The notes below the pieces were generated by a model. It was not told where the DNA came from and made no database searches. It saw nothing but the letters and a program-made list of their open reading frames with translations. From assembly GCA_964557005.1 (NCBI GenBank), contig CAZKYI010000009.1, positions 29,472 to 93,471 on the forward strand: a DNA stretch of 64,000 bases, in the 5' to 3' direction. This document shows positions 1 to 7,989 of the stretch, in pieces. This stretch comes from JBECKS01 sp964557005. Its GTDB lineage: Bacteria > Pseudomonadota > Gammaproteobacteria > Pseudomonadales > JBECKS01. Positions within the stretch are counted from its first letter, which is position 1. Each line of letters begins with the position of its first letter. Position numbers and translations under genes: made by a program.

Positions 1-1
1 T

Positions 2-844
2 CAGGATTATTTGCAAGCATGTGTGACGCACCCGCGTTTGATTGCATCGATGACTTCAGAAGAAGGGCTTGGTGGTGATTTGCGCCAAAGTCATGCTGCA
101 TTGATTGCCAAAGATTCCTTGTTGCAGATTTCAAAATCGAGTCCTTGTCTTTCTTATGTTAATGAGGCGGATGATATTTTGTTAACTTGCCGAGTGAATG
201 AAGATGCAGCCTCTTCTGATCAGGTGCTGGTTTTGGTGAATAAAAATCAGGCCAGCATTGAAATTACTCGCGAATGGAATGCCTTGGGCATGCGAGGAAC
301 CTGTAGTCATGCCTGCGAGTTAAGTGCCGAAGTAGAGAGTGTACAAGTGGTCGCTACACCTTTTGAGCAGATTGCCAATCAAGGCATGATTCCTGATGCG
401 CATTTGATTTGGTCCGCGATTTGGTTGGGTATTGCGCAAGATGCTTTTATGAAAGCGAAACAGGTAGCACGAAAACAATTCGCCTATGCAAATGGTGGCG
501 TAGATGGCAGCGCACGTTTGCTCACGAAAATGAGAGCCGATTTGCAAAGTCTGGAAGCACAAATTGCTCATGTTGCTACAGCGTATTTAACTTTTTGCAA
601 GACAAATGATGAAAAATCACTTCGTTCTGCAGATTTTGCAGTGCGAGTGAATGGTTTGAAATTGAATGCTTCCGAGATCAGTGTCAATGTGTGTCTGATG
701 GCTTTGGAAGTCTGTGGTATCGCCGGTTATAAAAATGATGATGAATTGAGTGTGGCACGTCATATTCGCGATGTGCTGTCTGCCAGAGTGATGGTGTCAA
801 ACGAACGCCTGATTCAGGTGAATGCTGCACGGTTGATGATTTAG
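2..844 (+). CDS. acyl-CoA dehydrogenase-like protein, 5' truncated by window edge
   Basis: The open frame runs in from the left edge (codons readable from base 2) and stops at 844, so only about 280 C-terminal residues are seen. A TTG at base 11 is simply the first possible start inside the window and is probably not the true one. The visible part looks like the beta-barrel middle domain (the stretch around SEEGLGGD and WNALGMRGTCSH, where the family has its W-x-x-x-G-M-R-G-T segment) followed by an all-alpha C-terminal domain that carries the flavin and dimer contacts in this superfamily. Substrate cannot be assigned. It is convergent with a HAD/kinase operon. Human ACAD10 joins HAD, APH and dehydrogenase domains, so the neighbourhood is suggestive, but this dehydrogenase is divergent from the ACAD10/11 type and the link is inference. 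Confidence 0.7.
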   Translation, partial: QDYLQACVTHPRLIASMTSEEGLGGDLRQSHAALIAKDSLLQISKSSPCLSYVNEADDILLTCRVNEDAASSDQVLVLVNKNQASIEITREWNALGMRGTCSHACELSAEVESVQVVATPFEQIANQGMIPDAHLIWSAIWLGIAQDAFMKAKQVARKQFAYANGGVDGSARLLTKMRADLQSLEAQIAHVATAYLTFCKTNDEKSLRSADFAVRVNGLKLNASEISVNVCLMALEVCGIAGYKNDDELSVARHIRDVLSARVMVSNERLIQVNAARLMI

Positions 845-858
845 AGAATTTTTAACGA

Positions 859-1500
859 TTACAGCAAGTCAAGCTGAACCAGTTTTTCCAGTTCTTTCAA
901 GGCAAGTTCTGCGTCACTGACCTTGATGGTGGTGATGCCCAGTGCCTGGGCAGATTTCAGATTCCTGCCAATATCATCCAGAAAAATAACTTCTTCGGCA
1001 TTGAGTCGCATGCGTTTAAGTGTGAGCTGGTAGATTTTCGGGTCGGGTTTTTGCATGCCTTCTTTGGCAGATTCTACAAAAATATCAAAATGCTGCTGAA
1101 TTTGTTCTCCAAATCCTTTTTTGTCTTTTCCTTCAATCCAGTTGTTGGTCAATGCAGCAACACAGAAATGATTTTGTTTAAGCGTTGCTATAGCGGTGAG
1201 CATATTCTGGTTCACGCCCATACTGTTATCGACTTCCTGCATCAGGGCTTTTGAGCTAAAGCCTTGTGCACCGGCGGCGGCAATTTCCTGATCAAATGCC
1301 AGAAAAAATTCTTCATTCATTTCAAGCAAACCACGTTCAAGCTTTGACCAAGTACTTGATTCCCCGTTCCTGACAATCATTTTGTTAAGAAAATTGTGCT
1401 CAAGCCCATGTTTTATTTCCATTTTTGAAAAGGCGTGCATGGGCGATGAAAACACCACGCCGCCCAAATCAAATATCACGCCTTTAAATGGCTGGCTCAT
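859..1500 (-). CDS. HAD-superfamily hydrolase, ACAD10/epoxide-hydrolase N-domain type
   Basis: This is a predicted cytoplasmic phosphatase of the haloacid dehalogenase superfamily, 213 residues. Motif I is FDLGGVVF (nucleophile Asp; the usual second Asp is Gly, as in several DLG-type members), motif II is ALTNNW, the motif III lysine is in GMQKPDPKIY, and motif IV is IFLDDIGRN. The GMQKPDPKIY stretch is typical of the N-terminal domains of ACAD10 and soluble epoxide hydrolase. I chose the ATG at 1500 rather than an upstream ATG at 1518 because it forms an ATGA overlap with the stop of the upstream kinase gene, implying translational coupling. The substrate is unknown. A role with the kinase in processing a phosphorylated acyl-CoA or hydroxy-acid is inferred from the fused eukaryotic homologue. 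Confidence 0.82.
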   Translation of the reverse strand: MSQPFKGVIFDLGGVVFSSPMHAFSKMEIKHGLEHNFLNKMIVRNGESSTWSKLERGLLEMNEEFFLAFDQEIAAAGAQGFSSKALMQEVDNSMGVNQNMLTAIATLKQNHFCVAALTNNWIEGKDKKGFGEQIQQHFDIFVESAKEGMQKPDPKIYQLTLKRMRLNAEEVIFLDDIGRNLKSAQALGITTIKVSDAELALKELEKLVQLDLL

Positions 1501-2528
1501 GCTTGTGCTCTTTCCCATGCGATGTTACCCACATCGGCTGCAAACGCCCCCAGCGTTTTTGCCTGGTCAGAGCTTGCATTGCCATCAATACCGCGTTTGT
1601 ACACACCTTGAATGATGGCTGCAAAACGGAAAAAAGAAAAAGCCAGATAGAAGTTCCAATGTTTAATGCCACTTCTGCCTGCGTGTTTGCAATAAATGTC
1701 CAGATATTCCTGTTCCTCAGGAATGCCACTGTTATGCAATTCTTTCAGGGTGGGGCCATTGGTGTTGAGATAATAGGGCATGCAGTTGTAGGAGAGGTCA
1801 GCAAGCGGGTGTCCAAGTGTTGAAAGTTCCCAATCAAAAACTGCCACAATTTTGTTTTCCTGCGGGTGGAACATCATGTTATTGAGCAGATAATCTCCGT
1901 GCACAATGCCTGAGGAATCATCCGACGGGAGATTGTTCGGTAGCCACTTCATCAGTTGTTCCATGCTGTCGATTTCGTCCGTTTTTGCTGCAAGGTATTG
2001 TTTGGTCCAGCGAGCGATTTGGCGTTCAAAATAATTTCCAGGTTTGCCGTAATCTTCCAGACCGTATGTTCCAGGACGAATACCATGCAGGGCGGCGAGC
2101 ACACGATTCATTTCAAGATAGATTTCGCGACGTTGTTCTGGTGTGAAGTTGGGAAGTGTGGGGTCTTTCAGCAGGCGGCCTTCGACAAAATCCATCACGA
2201 AGAAGCTGGTGCCAATGATGCTTTCATCTTCACACAACACTCGCATATTGGGCACGGGACAGGGAGAATCTTTCAGTGCTTTCATAATGCGAAATTCGCG
2301 ATCGACCATGTGTGCAGAAGCCAATAACTGACCTGGTGGTTTCTTGCGCATCACATAGCGTTTTCTAGCAGATTCCAGCAAATAGGTAGGATTGCTTTGC
2401 CCCCCTTCGAATTGCCTGACTTGCATGTCTTTGCCAAAGCCTGCGATATGAGCGTTCAGGTAAGCGGCCAATTTGGCTTCGTCAATTTTGTGTGCTTCCC
2501 TGACTTCGGTGAGTTGTTCTCCTGCCAT
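1497..2528 (-). CDS. APH-family phosphotransferase (ACAD10/11 kinase-domain type)
   Basis: Small-molecule kinase of the aminoglycoside phosphotransferase/choline kinase fold, 343 residues from the chosen start. Seen: a nucleotide-loop region near the N terminus (EGGQSNPTYLL), a lysine-bearing strand (RYVMRKKPPGQ), the catalytic loop IVHGDYLLNNMMFH with Asp and Asn, and the metal-binding VFDWELSTLGHPLADL. The last motif is almost diagnostic of the APH domain found in ACAD10/ACAD11 and their bacterial relatives rather than of antibiotic-resistance enzymes. The ATG at 2528 is preceded by AGGA at good spacing; a longer frame upstream lacks such a site. It is first in a two-gene operon with the HAD hydrolase. 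Proposed role: phosphorylation of a hydroxyacyl substrate during fatty or hydroxy-acid breakdown (from family knowledge; substrate not provable here). Confidence 0.85.
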   Translation of the reverse strand: MAGEQLTEVREAHKIDEAKLAAYLNAHIAGFGKDMQVRQFEGGQSNPTYLLESARKRYVMRKKPPGQLLASAHMVDREFRIMKALKDSPCPVPNMRVLCEDESIIGTSFFVMDFVEGRLLKDPTLPNFTPEQRREIYLEMNRVLAALHGIRPGTYGLEDYGKPGNYFERQIARWTKQYLAAKTDEIDSMEQLMKWLPNNLPSDDSSGIVHGDYLLNNMMFHPQENKIVAVFDWELSTLGHPLADLSYNCMPYYLNTNGPTLKELHNSGIPEEQEYLDIYCKHAGRSGIKHWNFYLAFSFFRFAAIIQGVYKRGIDGNASSDQAKTLGAFAADVGNIAWERAQA

Positions 2529-2677
2529 GATTTTTTCCTGTGTTTTAAGCTTGAAAGCGGCGATGCTAGCAGCGCATTCAGATGATGGCAAAGGACGAAA
2601 CAAGGGAAGGATTAATGCTGTAAAGCATCCTGCATACTTTGTTAGACTAATGCTTTCTATCGTTTGGGAGAAAGGTT

Positions 2678-2899
2678 ATGGGAATCGGTGGCATATCATT
2701 CGGTAATTTACTCATCATTTTGGCCATTATTGTGTTGATTTTTGGCACCAAAAAATTACGTACTCTGGGTGGTGATTTGGGTGGTGCAGTCAAAGGATTT
2801 AAAAAAGCAATGGAAGATGAGGATTCAAAGCAACTGAAAGAACAGGCAGAAGGTTCTGAACCCTCAGGCGAAGCTGGTAAAAAGGAAAATTCCCGGTAG
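2678..2899 (+). CDS. tatA: Sec-independent translocase subunit TatA
   Basis: Pore-forming subunit of the twin-arginine translocation system, which exports folded proteins across the inner membrane. At 73 residues it has the family layout: a short N-terminal transmembrane helix (IGGISFGNLLIILAIIVLIF), the FGTKKLRTLGGDLG hinge and amphipathic helix, then an acidic, Lys/Glu-rich tail. An AAAGG ribosome site precedes the ATG. It is the first gene of tatABC and is followed after 9 bases by tatB. It is divergent from the APH-kinase gene across about 150 bases that must hold both promoters. Confidence 0.97.
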   Translation: MGIGGISFGNLLIILAIIVLIFGTKKLRTLGGDLGGAVKGFKKAMEDEDSKQLKEQAEGSEPSGEAGKKENSR

Positions 2900-2908
2900 G
2901 TTCACGCC

Positions 2909-3214
2909 ATGTTTGATGTGGGTTTCTTTGAATTATTGCTCGTTGCAGTCGTTGCTTTATTGGTGTTCGGGCCTGAACGCTTGCCTCATGTGATTAAAAG
3001 CGTTGCTTCATGGGTAGCAAAAGCCAAATTTTTCACCAATAACTTGAAAGAGGAATTCGAGCGCGAAGCCAATCTGAGTGAAATGCGTGCCGAGTTGGAA
3101 GCTCAACGATTGCAGTTCAGGAAAGAATTGGAGCGTGTCGAAAATCAGCTCAAGGAAAGTTCCAGGCACGAGAAGGTCAGCAAAGATAATGCGCTGGATG
3201 AATCAGGCACATGA
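2909..3214 (+). CDS. tatB: Sec-independent translocase subunit TatB
   Basis: TatB acts with TatC as the twin-arginine signal receptor complex. At 101 residues it has one N-terminal transmembrane segment (FDVGFFELLLVAVVALLVFG), the TatB-type PERLP motif directly after it, and a long charged amphipathic and coiled-coil tail (EANLSEMRAELEAQRLQF). PERLP distinguishes it from the TatA hinge just upstream. Its TGA overlaps the tatC ATG (ATGA), so the pair are translationally coupled. TatB of enteric bacteria is longer (about 170 residues); the shorter tail here is within the range seen across the class. Confidence 0.95.
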   Translation: MFDVGFFELLLVAVVALLVFGPERLPHVIKSVASWVAKAKFFTNNLKEEFEREANLSEMRAELEAQRLQFRKELERVENQLKESSRHEKVSKDNALDESGT

Positions 3215-4011
3215 AGCCACAGCAGTCTGAAAAAACCGAACCACTGAATACTCAAGGCGCAAGTGAGCAGGAAATTGAAGGTGCGCTGGAATCCAGTTCT
3301 CTGTTAAGTCATTTAATTGAATTGCGTGAGCGTTTGTTGAAATCACTGTTGGCAATTTTGGTGATTTTTCTGGGTTTGTTTTCTTTTGCTAATGATATTT
3401 ATCAGTGGGTTGCCTTACCTCTGCAAGCTCAGTTACCTGAGGGAAGTACCATGATTGCAACGGGAATTGTTTCCCCTTTTATGGCACCGTTTAAGCTGAC
3501 TCTGGTGGTTTCCTTTTTTGTCGCGATACCTTTTATTTTGTATCAGCTCTGGAGTTTTGTAGCACCAGGGCTTTACAAACATGAGAAAAAACTCGCGCTT
3601 CCGTTGCTGGTGCTCAGCGTTTTGCTTTTCTATGCAGGCGTAGCATTTGCCTATTTTGTCGTGTTTCCGCTCATCATGGGTTTTTTGATGCACATAGGGC
3701 CAGGTGGTGTGCAGGTGATGCCGGATATCAATGAATATCTTTCCATAGCCTTGCAGTTATTTTTTGTTTTTGGTTTGGCTTTTGAAATTCCTGTAGCCAC
3801 GGTACTTTTGGTTTGGAGTGGAGCACTTGGATTGCAAGCGCTTAAAGAGAAACGATCTTATGTATTGGTAGGCTGTTTTGTGGTTGGTATGCTGTTAACA
3901 CCACCCGATGTCATTTCACAAATTATGTTGGCTGTTCCCATGTATATCCTGTTTGAACTTGGGATTTTGATTGCTGCTTTACCAGTTGGAAAAAAACAAC
4001 ATCAGCCCTGA
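3211..4011 (+). CDS. tatC: Sec-independent translocase subunit TatC
   Basis: Polytopic receptor for twin-arginine signal peptides, 266 residues with six predicted membrane spans. Recognisable landmarks are the cytoplasmic N-terminal segment LSHLIELRERLLKSL (the conserved LxELRxRL of TatC), the first periplasmic region, and the FxLWxFxxPGLYxxEK segment seen here as QLWSFVAPGLYKHEKK. The N terminus carries about 27 extra, hydrophilic residues before the conserved core. The start overlaps the tatB stop by ATGA. The gene ends two bases before a convergent small membrane-protein gene, with no obvious hairpin terminator between them. Confidence 0.97.
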   Translation: MKPQQSEKTEPLNTQGASEQEIEGALESSSLLSHLIELRERLLKSLLAILVIFLGLFSFANDIYQWVALPLQAQLPEGSTMIATGIVSPFMAPFKLTLVVSFFVAIPFILYQLWSFVAPGLYKHEKKLALPLLVLSVLLFYAGVAFAYFVVFPLIMGFLMHIGPGGVQVMPDINEYLSIALQLFFVFGLAFEIPVATVLLVWSGALGLQALKEKRSYVLVGCFVVGMLLTPPDVISQIMLAVPMYILFELGILIAALPVGKKQHQP

Positions 4012-4013
4012 TT

Positions 4014-4322
4014 TTATTGCTGTTCTGCTTGCTCTTTGAGTCTCTGTGCATCTTTCTCTGCCTGTCTGGCATAAGCTGCGAGTATCGGCCAGATGATGCC
4101 GATGTTCATGGTGGCAAACAGGGCTGGAATGATGCTACCCCAGTTACCGCCACAAGATTCAGAATTGCTGCATGTTATAAAAGTAGATGCGTAAATTAAG
4201 AGCATGCTGACAAATTCTGCAAGACTCCCACTCAGGATAATCCAGCCAGAATGTTTGTAGTGGTGAAGTGCCAGAGAGAGCGTGAGTGTAGCCAATAAGG
4301 CGTAAAAAATCGGTGTTATCAT
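4014..4322 (-). CDS. small membrane protein of unknown function
   Basis: I do not recognise a family. The 102-residue product has roughly three hydrophobic segments (PIFYALLATLTLSLAL; WIILSGSLAEFVSMLLIYAS; SIIPALFATMNIGIIWPILA), a short loop with two cysteines (TCSNSESCGG) that would face the periplasm if the termini are cytoplasmic, and a charged C-terminal helix (RQAEKDAQRLKEQAEQQ). The ATG at 4322 is used; a TTG at 4349 in the same frame is the alternative. A TATAAT lies only a few bases before the ATG, so the transcript might be leaderless, or translation begins at the TTG and the hexamer is coincidental. It is convergent with tatC and divergent from the cytochrome oxidase operon. Confidence 0.6.
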   Translation of the reverse strand: MITPIFYALLATLTLSLALHHYKHSGWIILSGSLAEFVSMLLIYASTFITCSNSESCGGNWGSIIPALFATMNIGIIWPILAAYARQAEKDAQRLKEQAEQQ

Positions 4323-4370
4323 GCAGCGATTATAGTTTGCTTGTTCCAAAATAAAAGTTGTGCCTATCCC

Positions 4371-4399
4371 TTGGCATACAAAGTCAAACTCCCTATACT
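4371..4399 (+). promoter_or_regulatory. sigma70-type promoter of the cytochrome oxidase operon
   Basis: TTGGCA at 4371-4376 and TATACT at 4394-4399 are separated by exactly 17 bases, a near-consensus -35/-10 pair. The predicted transcript would start near 4406 and have an untranslated leader of about 155 bases before coxB. That leader contains no convincing gene, although short open frames cross it. Confidence 0.65.
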
Positions 4400-4560
4400 T
4401 CGCCCCCGAGCAAACTGGCCAATAAAAACGCTGATACAGGCACTCAGGTCAGCCCCTCCGTCATGAGTCTTCCCGATTTCCAGAGGCTTCACGATGGCCA
4501 CGCTCACGGTAGCAGGCGAGAGCCTGGAATTGATTACAAAACTTTCACCTTTGGATTTTA

Positions 4561-5691
4561 ATGATGAGTCTATTCCGAAACCGCTCACTTCTTTCTTTTA
4601 GCTTAATCGTGGCTCTTGTGTTGAATCCTTTGAATGTCTTCGCAGCTTGGGATCTTAATATGCCGGAAGGTGTAACCACGCTGAGTAAGGAAATTTACGA
4701 TTTACACATGCTCATTTTGATTATTGCATGTGTTATCGGTGCAGTAGTTTACGGTGGCATTATCTGGATACTGATTGCCTATCGAAAATCAAAAGGAAGC
4801 CAGCCCGCAAAATTCACCCACAATTTGTTTGTGGAATTGGTTTGGACCATTGTTCCGACCATTATTCTGATTGTTATGGCGATTCCTGCCACTGAAACGC
4901 TTCGAAAAATTTACGATACCAGTGAGTCCGATCTGGACATTATGATTACGGGTTATCAGTGGAAATGGCATTACAGATATTTGGAAGAAGACATTAGTTT
5001 CTTTAGTAATCTTTCTACACCGATTGAGCAAATTGAAAAGGGCAGTACGGTCGAAAAGAATGAGTTTTATCTTCTCGAAGTTGATAAACCGTTGGTTATT
5101 CCTGCTAACAAGAAAGTGCGTTTTTTGATTACAGCAAATGATGTTATTCATGCCTGGTGGGTACCGGATTTTGGTTTGAAAAAAGATGCAGTCCCCGGGT
5201 TTATTAATGAACTTTGGGTTTTTGTAAAAGAGCCAGGTCACTATCGAGGTGCTTGTGCCGAGCTTTGTGGCCGTAATCATGGCTATATGCCCATTGAAGT
5301 AATTGTGAAAACTCCGGAAGATTTTGAAAAATGGGTTGCAGATCAAAAAAATGCAGATGCAGCGGAAGCAGAATCAGCAAACAAGCAATGGAGTCTGGCT
5401 GATCTGATGGAGCGTGGTGAAAAGGTTTACAACACCAGTTGTGCTGCTTGCCATCAAGTTAATGGCCAAGGTATGGGGGGTGTTTTCCCTGCTCTGAAAG
5501 GCAGCAAAATGGTTACCGAAGATCAAGCTGCTCACATCCATATAGTATTGCAAGGTAAGGGTGCTATGCCTCCTTTCGCAGGCCTGAGTGATGTTGATTT
5601 GGCTGCGGTAATTACTTTTGAACGAAATGCCTGGGGCAATGATACGGGTGATATTGTAAACCCTGCAGATGTCAAAGCGGCTCGTAAATAA
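4561..5691 (+). CDS. coxB: cytochrome c oxidase subunit II with fused cytochrome c (caa3 type)
   Basis: This subunit accepts electrons through the binuclear CuA centre and passes them to subunit I. The 376 residues comprise a signal peptide ending near VFAAW, two transmembrane hairpin helices (around residues 55-80 and 95-115), a cupredoxin domain, and a C-terminal class I cytochrome c domain. CuA ligands are visible: H197 (DVIHAWW), then C232, C236, H240 and M243 (CAELCGRNHGYM). Covalent heme attachment is CAACH (C294, C297, H298), and a plausible axial Met lies in GAMPPF. The fusion makes this a caa3-type enzyme. Two adjacent ATGs occur at 4561 and 4564, with no strong ribosome site. It heads a four-gene operon. 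Confidence 0.95.
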   Translation: MMSLFRNRSLLSFSLIVALVLNPLNVFAAWDLNMPEGVTTLSKEIYDLHMLILIIACVIGAVVYGGIIWILIAYRKSKGSQPAKFTHNLFVELVWTIVPTIILIVMAIPATETLRKIYDTSESDLDIMITGYQWKWHYRYLEEDISFFSNLSTPIEQIEKGSTVEKNEFYLLEVDKPLVIPANKKVRFLITANDVIHAWWVPDFGLKKDAVPGFINELWVFVKEPGHYRGACAELCGRNHGYMPIEVIVKTPEDFEKWVADQKNADAAEAESANKQWSLADLMERGEKVYNTSCAACHQVNGQGMGGVFPALKGSKMVTEDQAAHIHIVLQGKGAMPPFAGLSDVDLAAVITFERNAWGNDTGDIVNPADVKAARK

Positions 5692-5747
5692 TTCACAACT
5701 CGATAACGAATTCACTTTAACTTATTAATTACTAGCGGAAAGAAATC

Positions 5748-7328
5748 ATGGGTGAACATCATCACGGTCCAGCTAAAGGCATTACACGTTGGTTATTTGC
5801 CACCAACCATAAAGACATTGGTACCTTATATCTTTGGCTAAGCCTTATTATGTTTTTTGTAGGTGGCGTGTACGCTATGTGCATTCGCCTTGAGCTGTTG
5901 CAACCAGGTCTCCAGTTTTTTGATCCAAATCTGTATAACCAGTTTGTTACCTTGCATGGTTTGATTATGGTGTTTGGTGCCATCATGCCTGCATTCGTCG
6001 GTTTGGCGAACTGGATGATTCCGATGATGATTGGGGCACCCGATATGGCTTTGCCCCGTATGAATAACTGGAGTTTCTGGATTCTTCCTTTTGCATTTAC
6101 GATGTTGACCCTGACCACTTTGATGGAAGGGGGCGGTCCCAATTTTGGCTGGACTTTCTATGCACCGCTTTCAACCACTTATGCACCACCGAGTACTACG
6201 TTCTTTATTTTTGCAATTCATATGATGGGTGCTTCATCAATTATGGGTGCAATCAACATTATTGTAACGATTCTGAACTTACGTGCACCAGGCATGACCT
6301 TGATGAAAATGCCTCTATTCGTATGGACCTGGTTGATTACTGCTTTCTTGCTGATTGGTGCAATGCCAATTCTTGCGGGTGCAGTAACCATGATGTTGTT
6401 TGATATTCACTTTGGTACCAGCTTCTTTTCTGCCGCAGGTGGTGGTGATCCGGTACTGTTCCAGCATATATTCTGGTTCTTTGGGCACCCTGAGGTTTAC
6501 ATCATTATTCTTCCTGCTTTTGGTGTGGTTTCCCAAATTTTCCCAACTTTCTCTCGTAAAAAACTCTTCGGCTATGCCTCAATGGTTTACGCTTCTGCGG
6601 CGATTGCGATTCTTTCTTTCTTTGTATGGGCTCACCATATGTTCCTGGTGGGCATGCCTTTCGTGGCTGAAGCCTACTTTATGTATGCCACGATGTTGAT
6701 TGCGATTCCAACAGGTGTGAAAGTATTTAACTGGATGACCACCATGTTTAAAGGTGCAATCAGTTTTGAAACACCTATGTTGTTTGCTATTGCCTTTTTG
6801 GTTCTTTTCACTTGTGGTGGTTTGACTGGAATTATGTTGGCAATTAGTCCTGCAGATTTCCAATACCATGATTCCTATTTTGTTGTGGCACATTTCCATT
6901 ATGTGATTGTACCTGGCGCAGTGTTCTCGGCGATGGCTGCAACCTATTATTGGCTACCCAAATGGACTGGTAATATGTACAACGAAACGCTGGGCAAGGT
7001 TCATTTCTGGTTATCTTTCATTTCGATTAACGTGTTGTTTTTCCCGCAACACTTCTTAGGTCTGGCCGGTATGCCTCGTCGTATTCCTGACTACGCTCTG
7101 GCCTTCGCTGATTTCAACATGATGTCGAGTATTGGCGGCTTCGTATATGGAGCTTCTCAATTATTGTTTGTATGGGTTGTGATTGATTGTATTCGTGGTG
7201 GAACAGGTAAAGCAGCAGCGAAACCTTGGGAAGGTGCCGAGGGTCTTGAGTGGACATTGCCTTCACCAGCGCCTTATCACACTTTCTCTACACCACCCGA
7301 TCCAAAAGATATTCCTGACATGCATTAA
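5748..7328 (+). CDS. coxA: cytochrome c oxidase subunit I
   Basis: Catalytic heme-copper subunit, 526 residues and twelve transmembrane helices, the proton-pumping terminal oxidase core. Seen: a low-spin heme His in VTLHGLIMVFG, the WFFGHPEVYIIILP segment with the CuB histidine and the cross-linked tyrosine, the CuB pair WAHHMFLVGM, and the heme ligands in DSYFVVAHFHYV. The N terminus is histidine-rich (GEHHHGPAKG). An AAAG purine tract lies just before the ATG. It follows coxB by 56 bases and precedes the Cox11 gene by 15. Presence of the YVV-type helix VI tyrosine indicates an A-type oxidase. Confidence 0.97.
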   Translation: MGEHHHGPAKGITRWLFATNHKDIGTLYLWLSLIMFFVGGVYAMCIRLELLQPGLQFFDPNLYNQFVTLHGLIMVFGAIMPAFVGLANWMIPMMIGAPDMALPRMNNWSFWILPFAFTMLTLTTLMEGGGPNFGWTFYAPLSTTYAPPSTTFFIFAIHMMGASSIMGAINIIVTILNLRAPGMTLMKMPLFVWTWLITAFLLIGAMPILAGAVTMMLFDIHFGTSFFSAAGGGDPVLFQHIFWFFGHPEVYIIILPAFGVVSQIFPTFSRKKLFGYASMVYASAAIAILSFFVWAHHMFLVGMPFVAEAYFMYATMLIAIPTGVKVFNWMTTMFKGAISFETPMLFAIAFLVLFTCGGLTGIMLAISPADFQYHDSYFVVAHFHYVIVPGAVFSAMAATYYWLPKWTGNMYNETLGKVHFWLSFISINVLFFPQHFLGLAGMPRRIPDYALAFADFNMMSSIGGFVYGASQLLFVWVVIDCIRGGTGKAAAKPWEGAEGLEWTLPSPAPYHTFSTPPDPKDIPDMH

Positions 7329-7343
7329 TTTTGGGTAGAAGTA

Positions 7344-7970
7344 GTGGACGAATCATCCAATAAAAATCGAAAACTGGCGCTGAAATTATTGATTGCGCCA
7401 GTTTTGATGTTTGGTTTTGGTTTTGCGATGGTTCCCTTATACGATGTGTTTTGTCGTGTAACAGGTTTAAATGGTAAAACCGGTAATCAGGTGTTCGTTG
7501 AAGAAGGTGATAGAAAAGTAATTGCTGATGATCAACGTGTGGTTACTGTTCAGTTTCTGGCTATGAATAACGAAAGTGCTCCTATTCGTTTCAAGCCAAA
7601 ACAAACTTCTCTTAAGGTGCATCCTGGAGAAATTCATGAAATTTATTACACAGCAACAAATCTTACGCAGCATGAGCTGGTGAGTCAGTCAGTACCGAGT
7701 GTTTCTCCTCTTGAGGCTGCCAGACATATAAAAAAAGTAGAGTGTTTTTGTTTTGAAAATCAAACTATTGCGGTTGGTGAAACCAAACAAATGCCTCTAC
7801 GTTTTTATGTAGATAAAGAATTACCCAGCAATATTACAAAGCTGAGTTTGAATTACACTATATTTGATGTGACCAAACCGTTAGAAGGTATGGAAGAGTT
7901 GGCTCAACATGAACATACCCATGAGCACACGCATGAACATAGTGAAGTAAATACGAAACAACTGAATTAA
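7344..7970 (+). CDS. ctaG: cytochrome c oxidase assembly protein CtaG/Cox11 with His-rich tail
   Basis: Copper chaperone that delivers copper to the CuB site of subunit I. The 208-residue protein has a short cytoplasmic N terminus, one transmembrane helix, the diagnostic MVPLYDVFCRVTGLNGKT segment, a periplasmic immunoglobulin-like Cox11 domain and the copper-binding C-x-C in VECFCFENQ. The start is GTG at 7344. Unusual feature: the C terminus ends in repeated His-Glu-His-Thr units (HEHTHEHTHEHSE), a probable metal-binding tail beyond the normal end of the family. The position between coxA and coxC matches the usual cluster order. Confidence 0.95.
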   Translation: MDESSNKNRKLALKLLIAPVLMFGFGFAMVPLYDVFCRVTGLNGKTGNQVFVEEGDRKVIADDQRVVTVQFLAMNNESAPIRFKPKQTSLKVHPGEIHEIYYTATNLTQHELVSQSVPSVSPLEAARHIKKVECFCFENQTIAVGETKQMPLRFYVDKELPSNITKLSLNYTIFDVTKPLEGMEELAQHEHTHEHTHEHSEVNTKQLN

Positions 7971-7989
7971 TTTTAATTAGGAAAAGGTA

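Noticed and set aside
4358..4588. Short open frames on both strands in the cox operon leader
   Set aside because: They cross the probable sigma70 promoter, have no recognisable motif and no convincing ribosome site.
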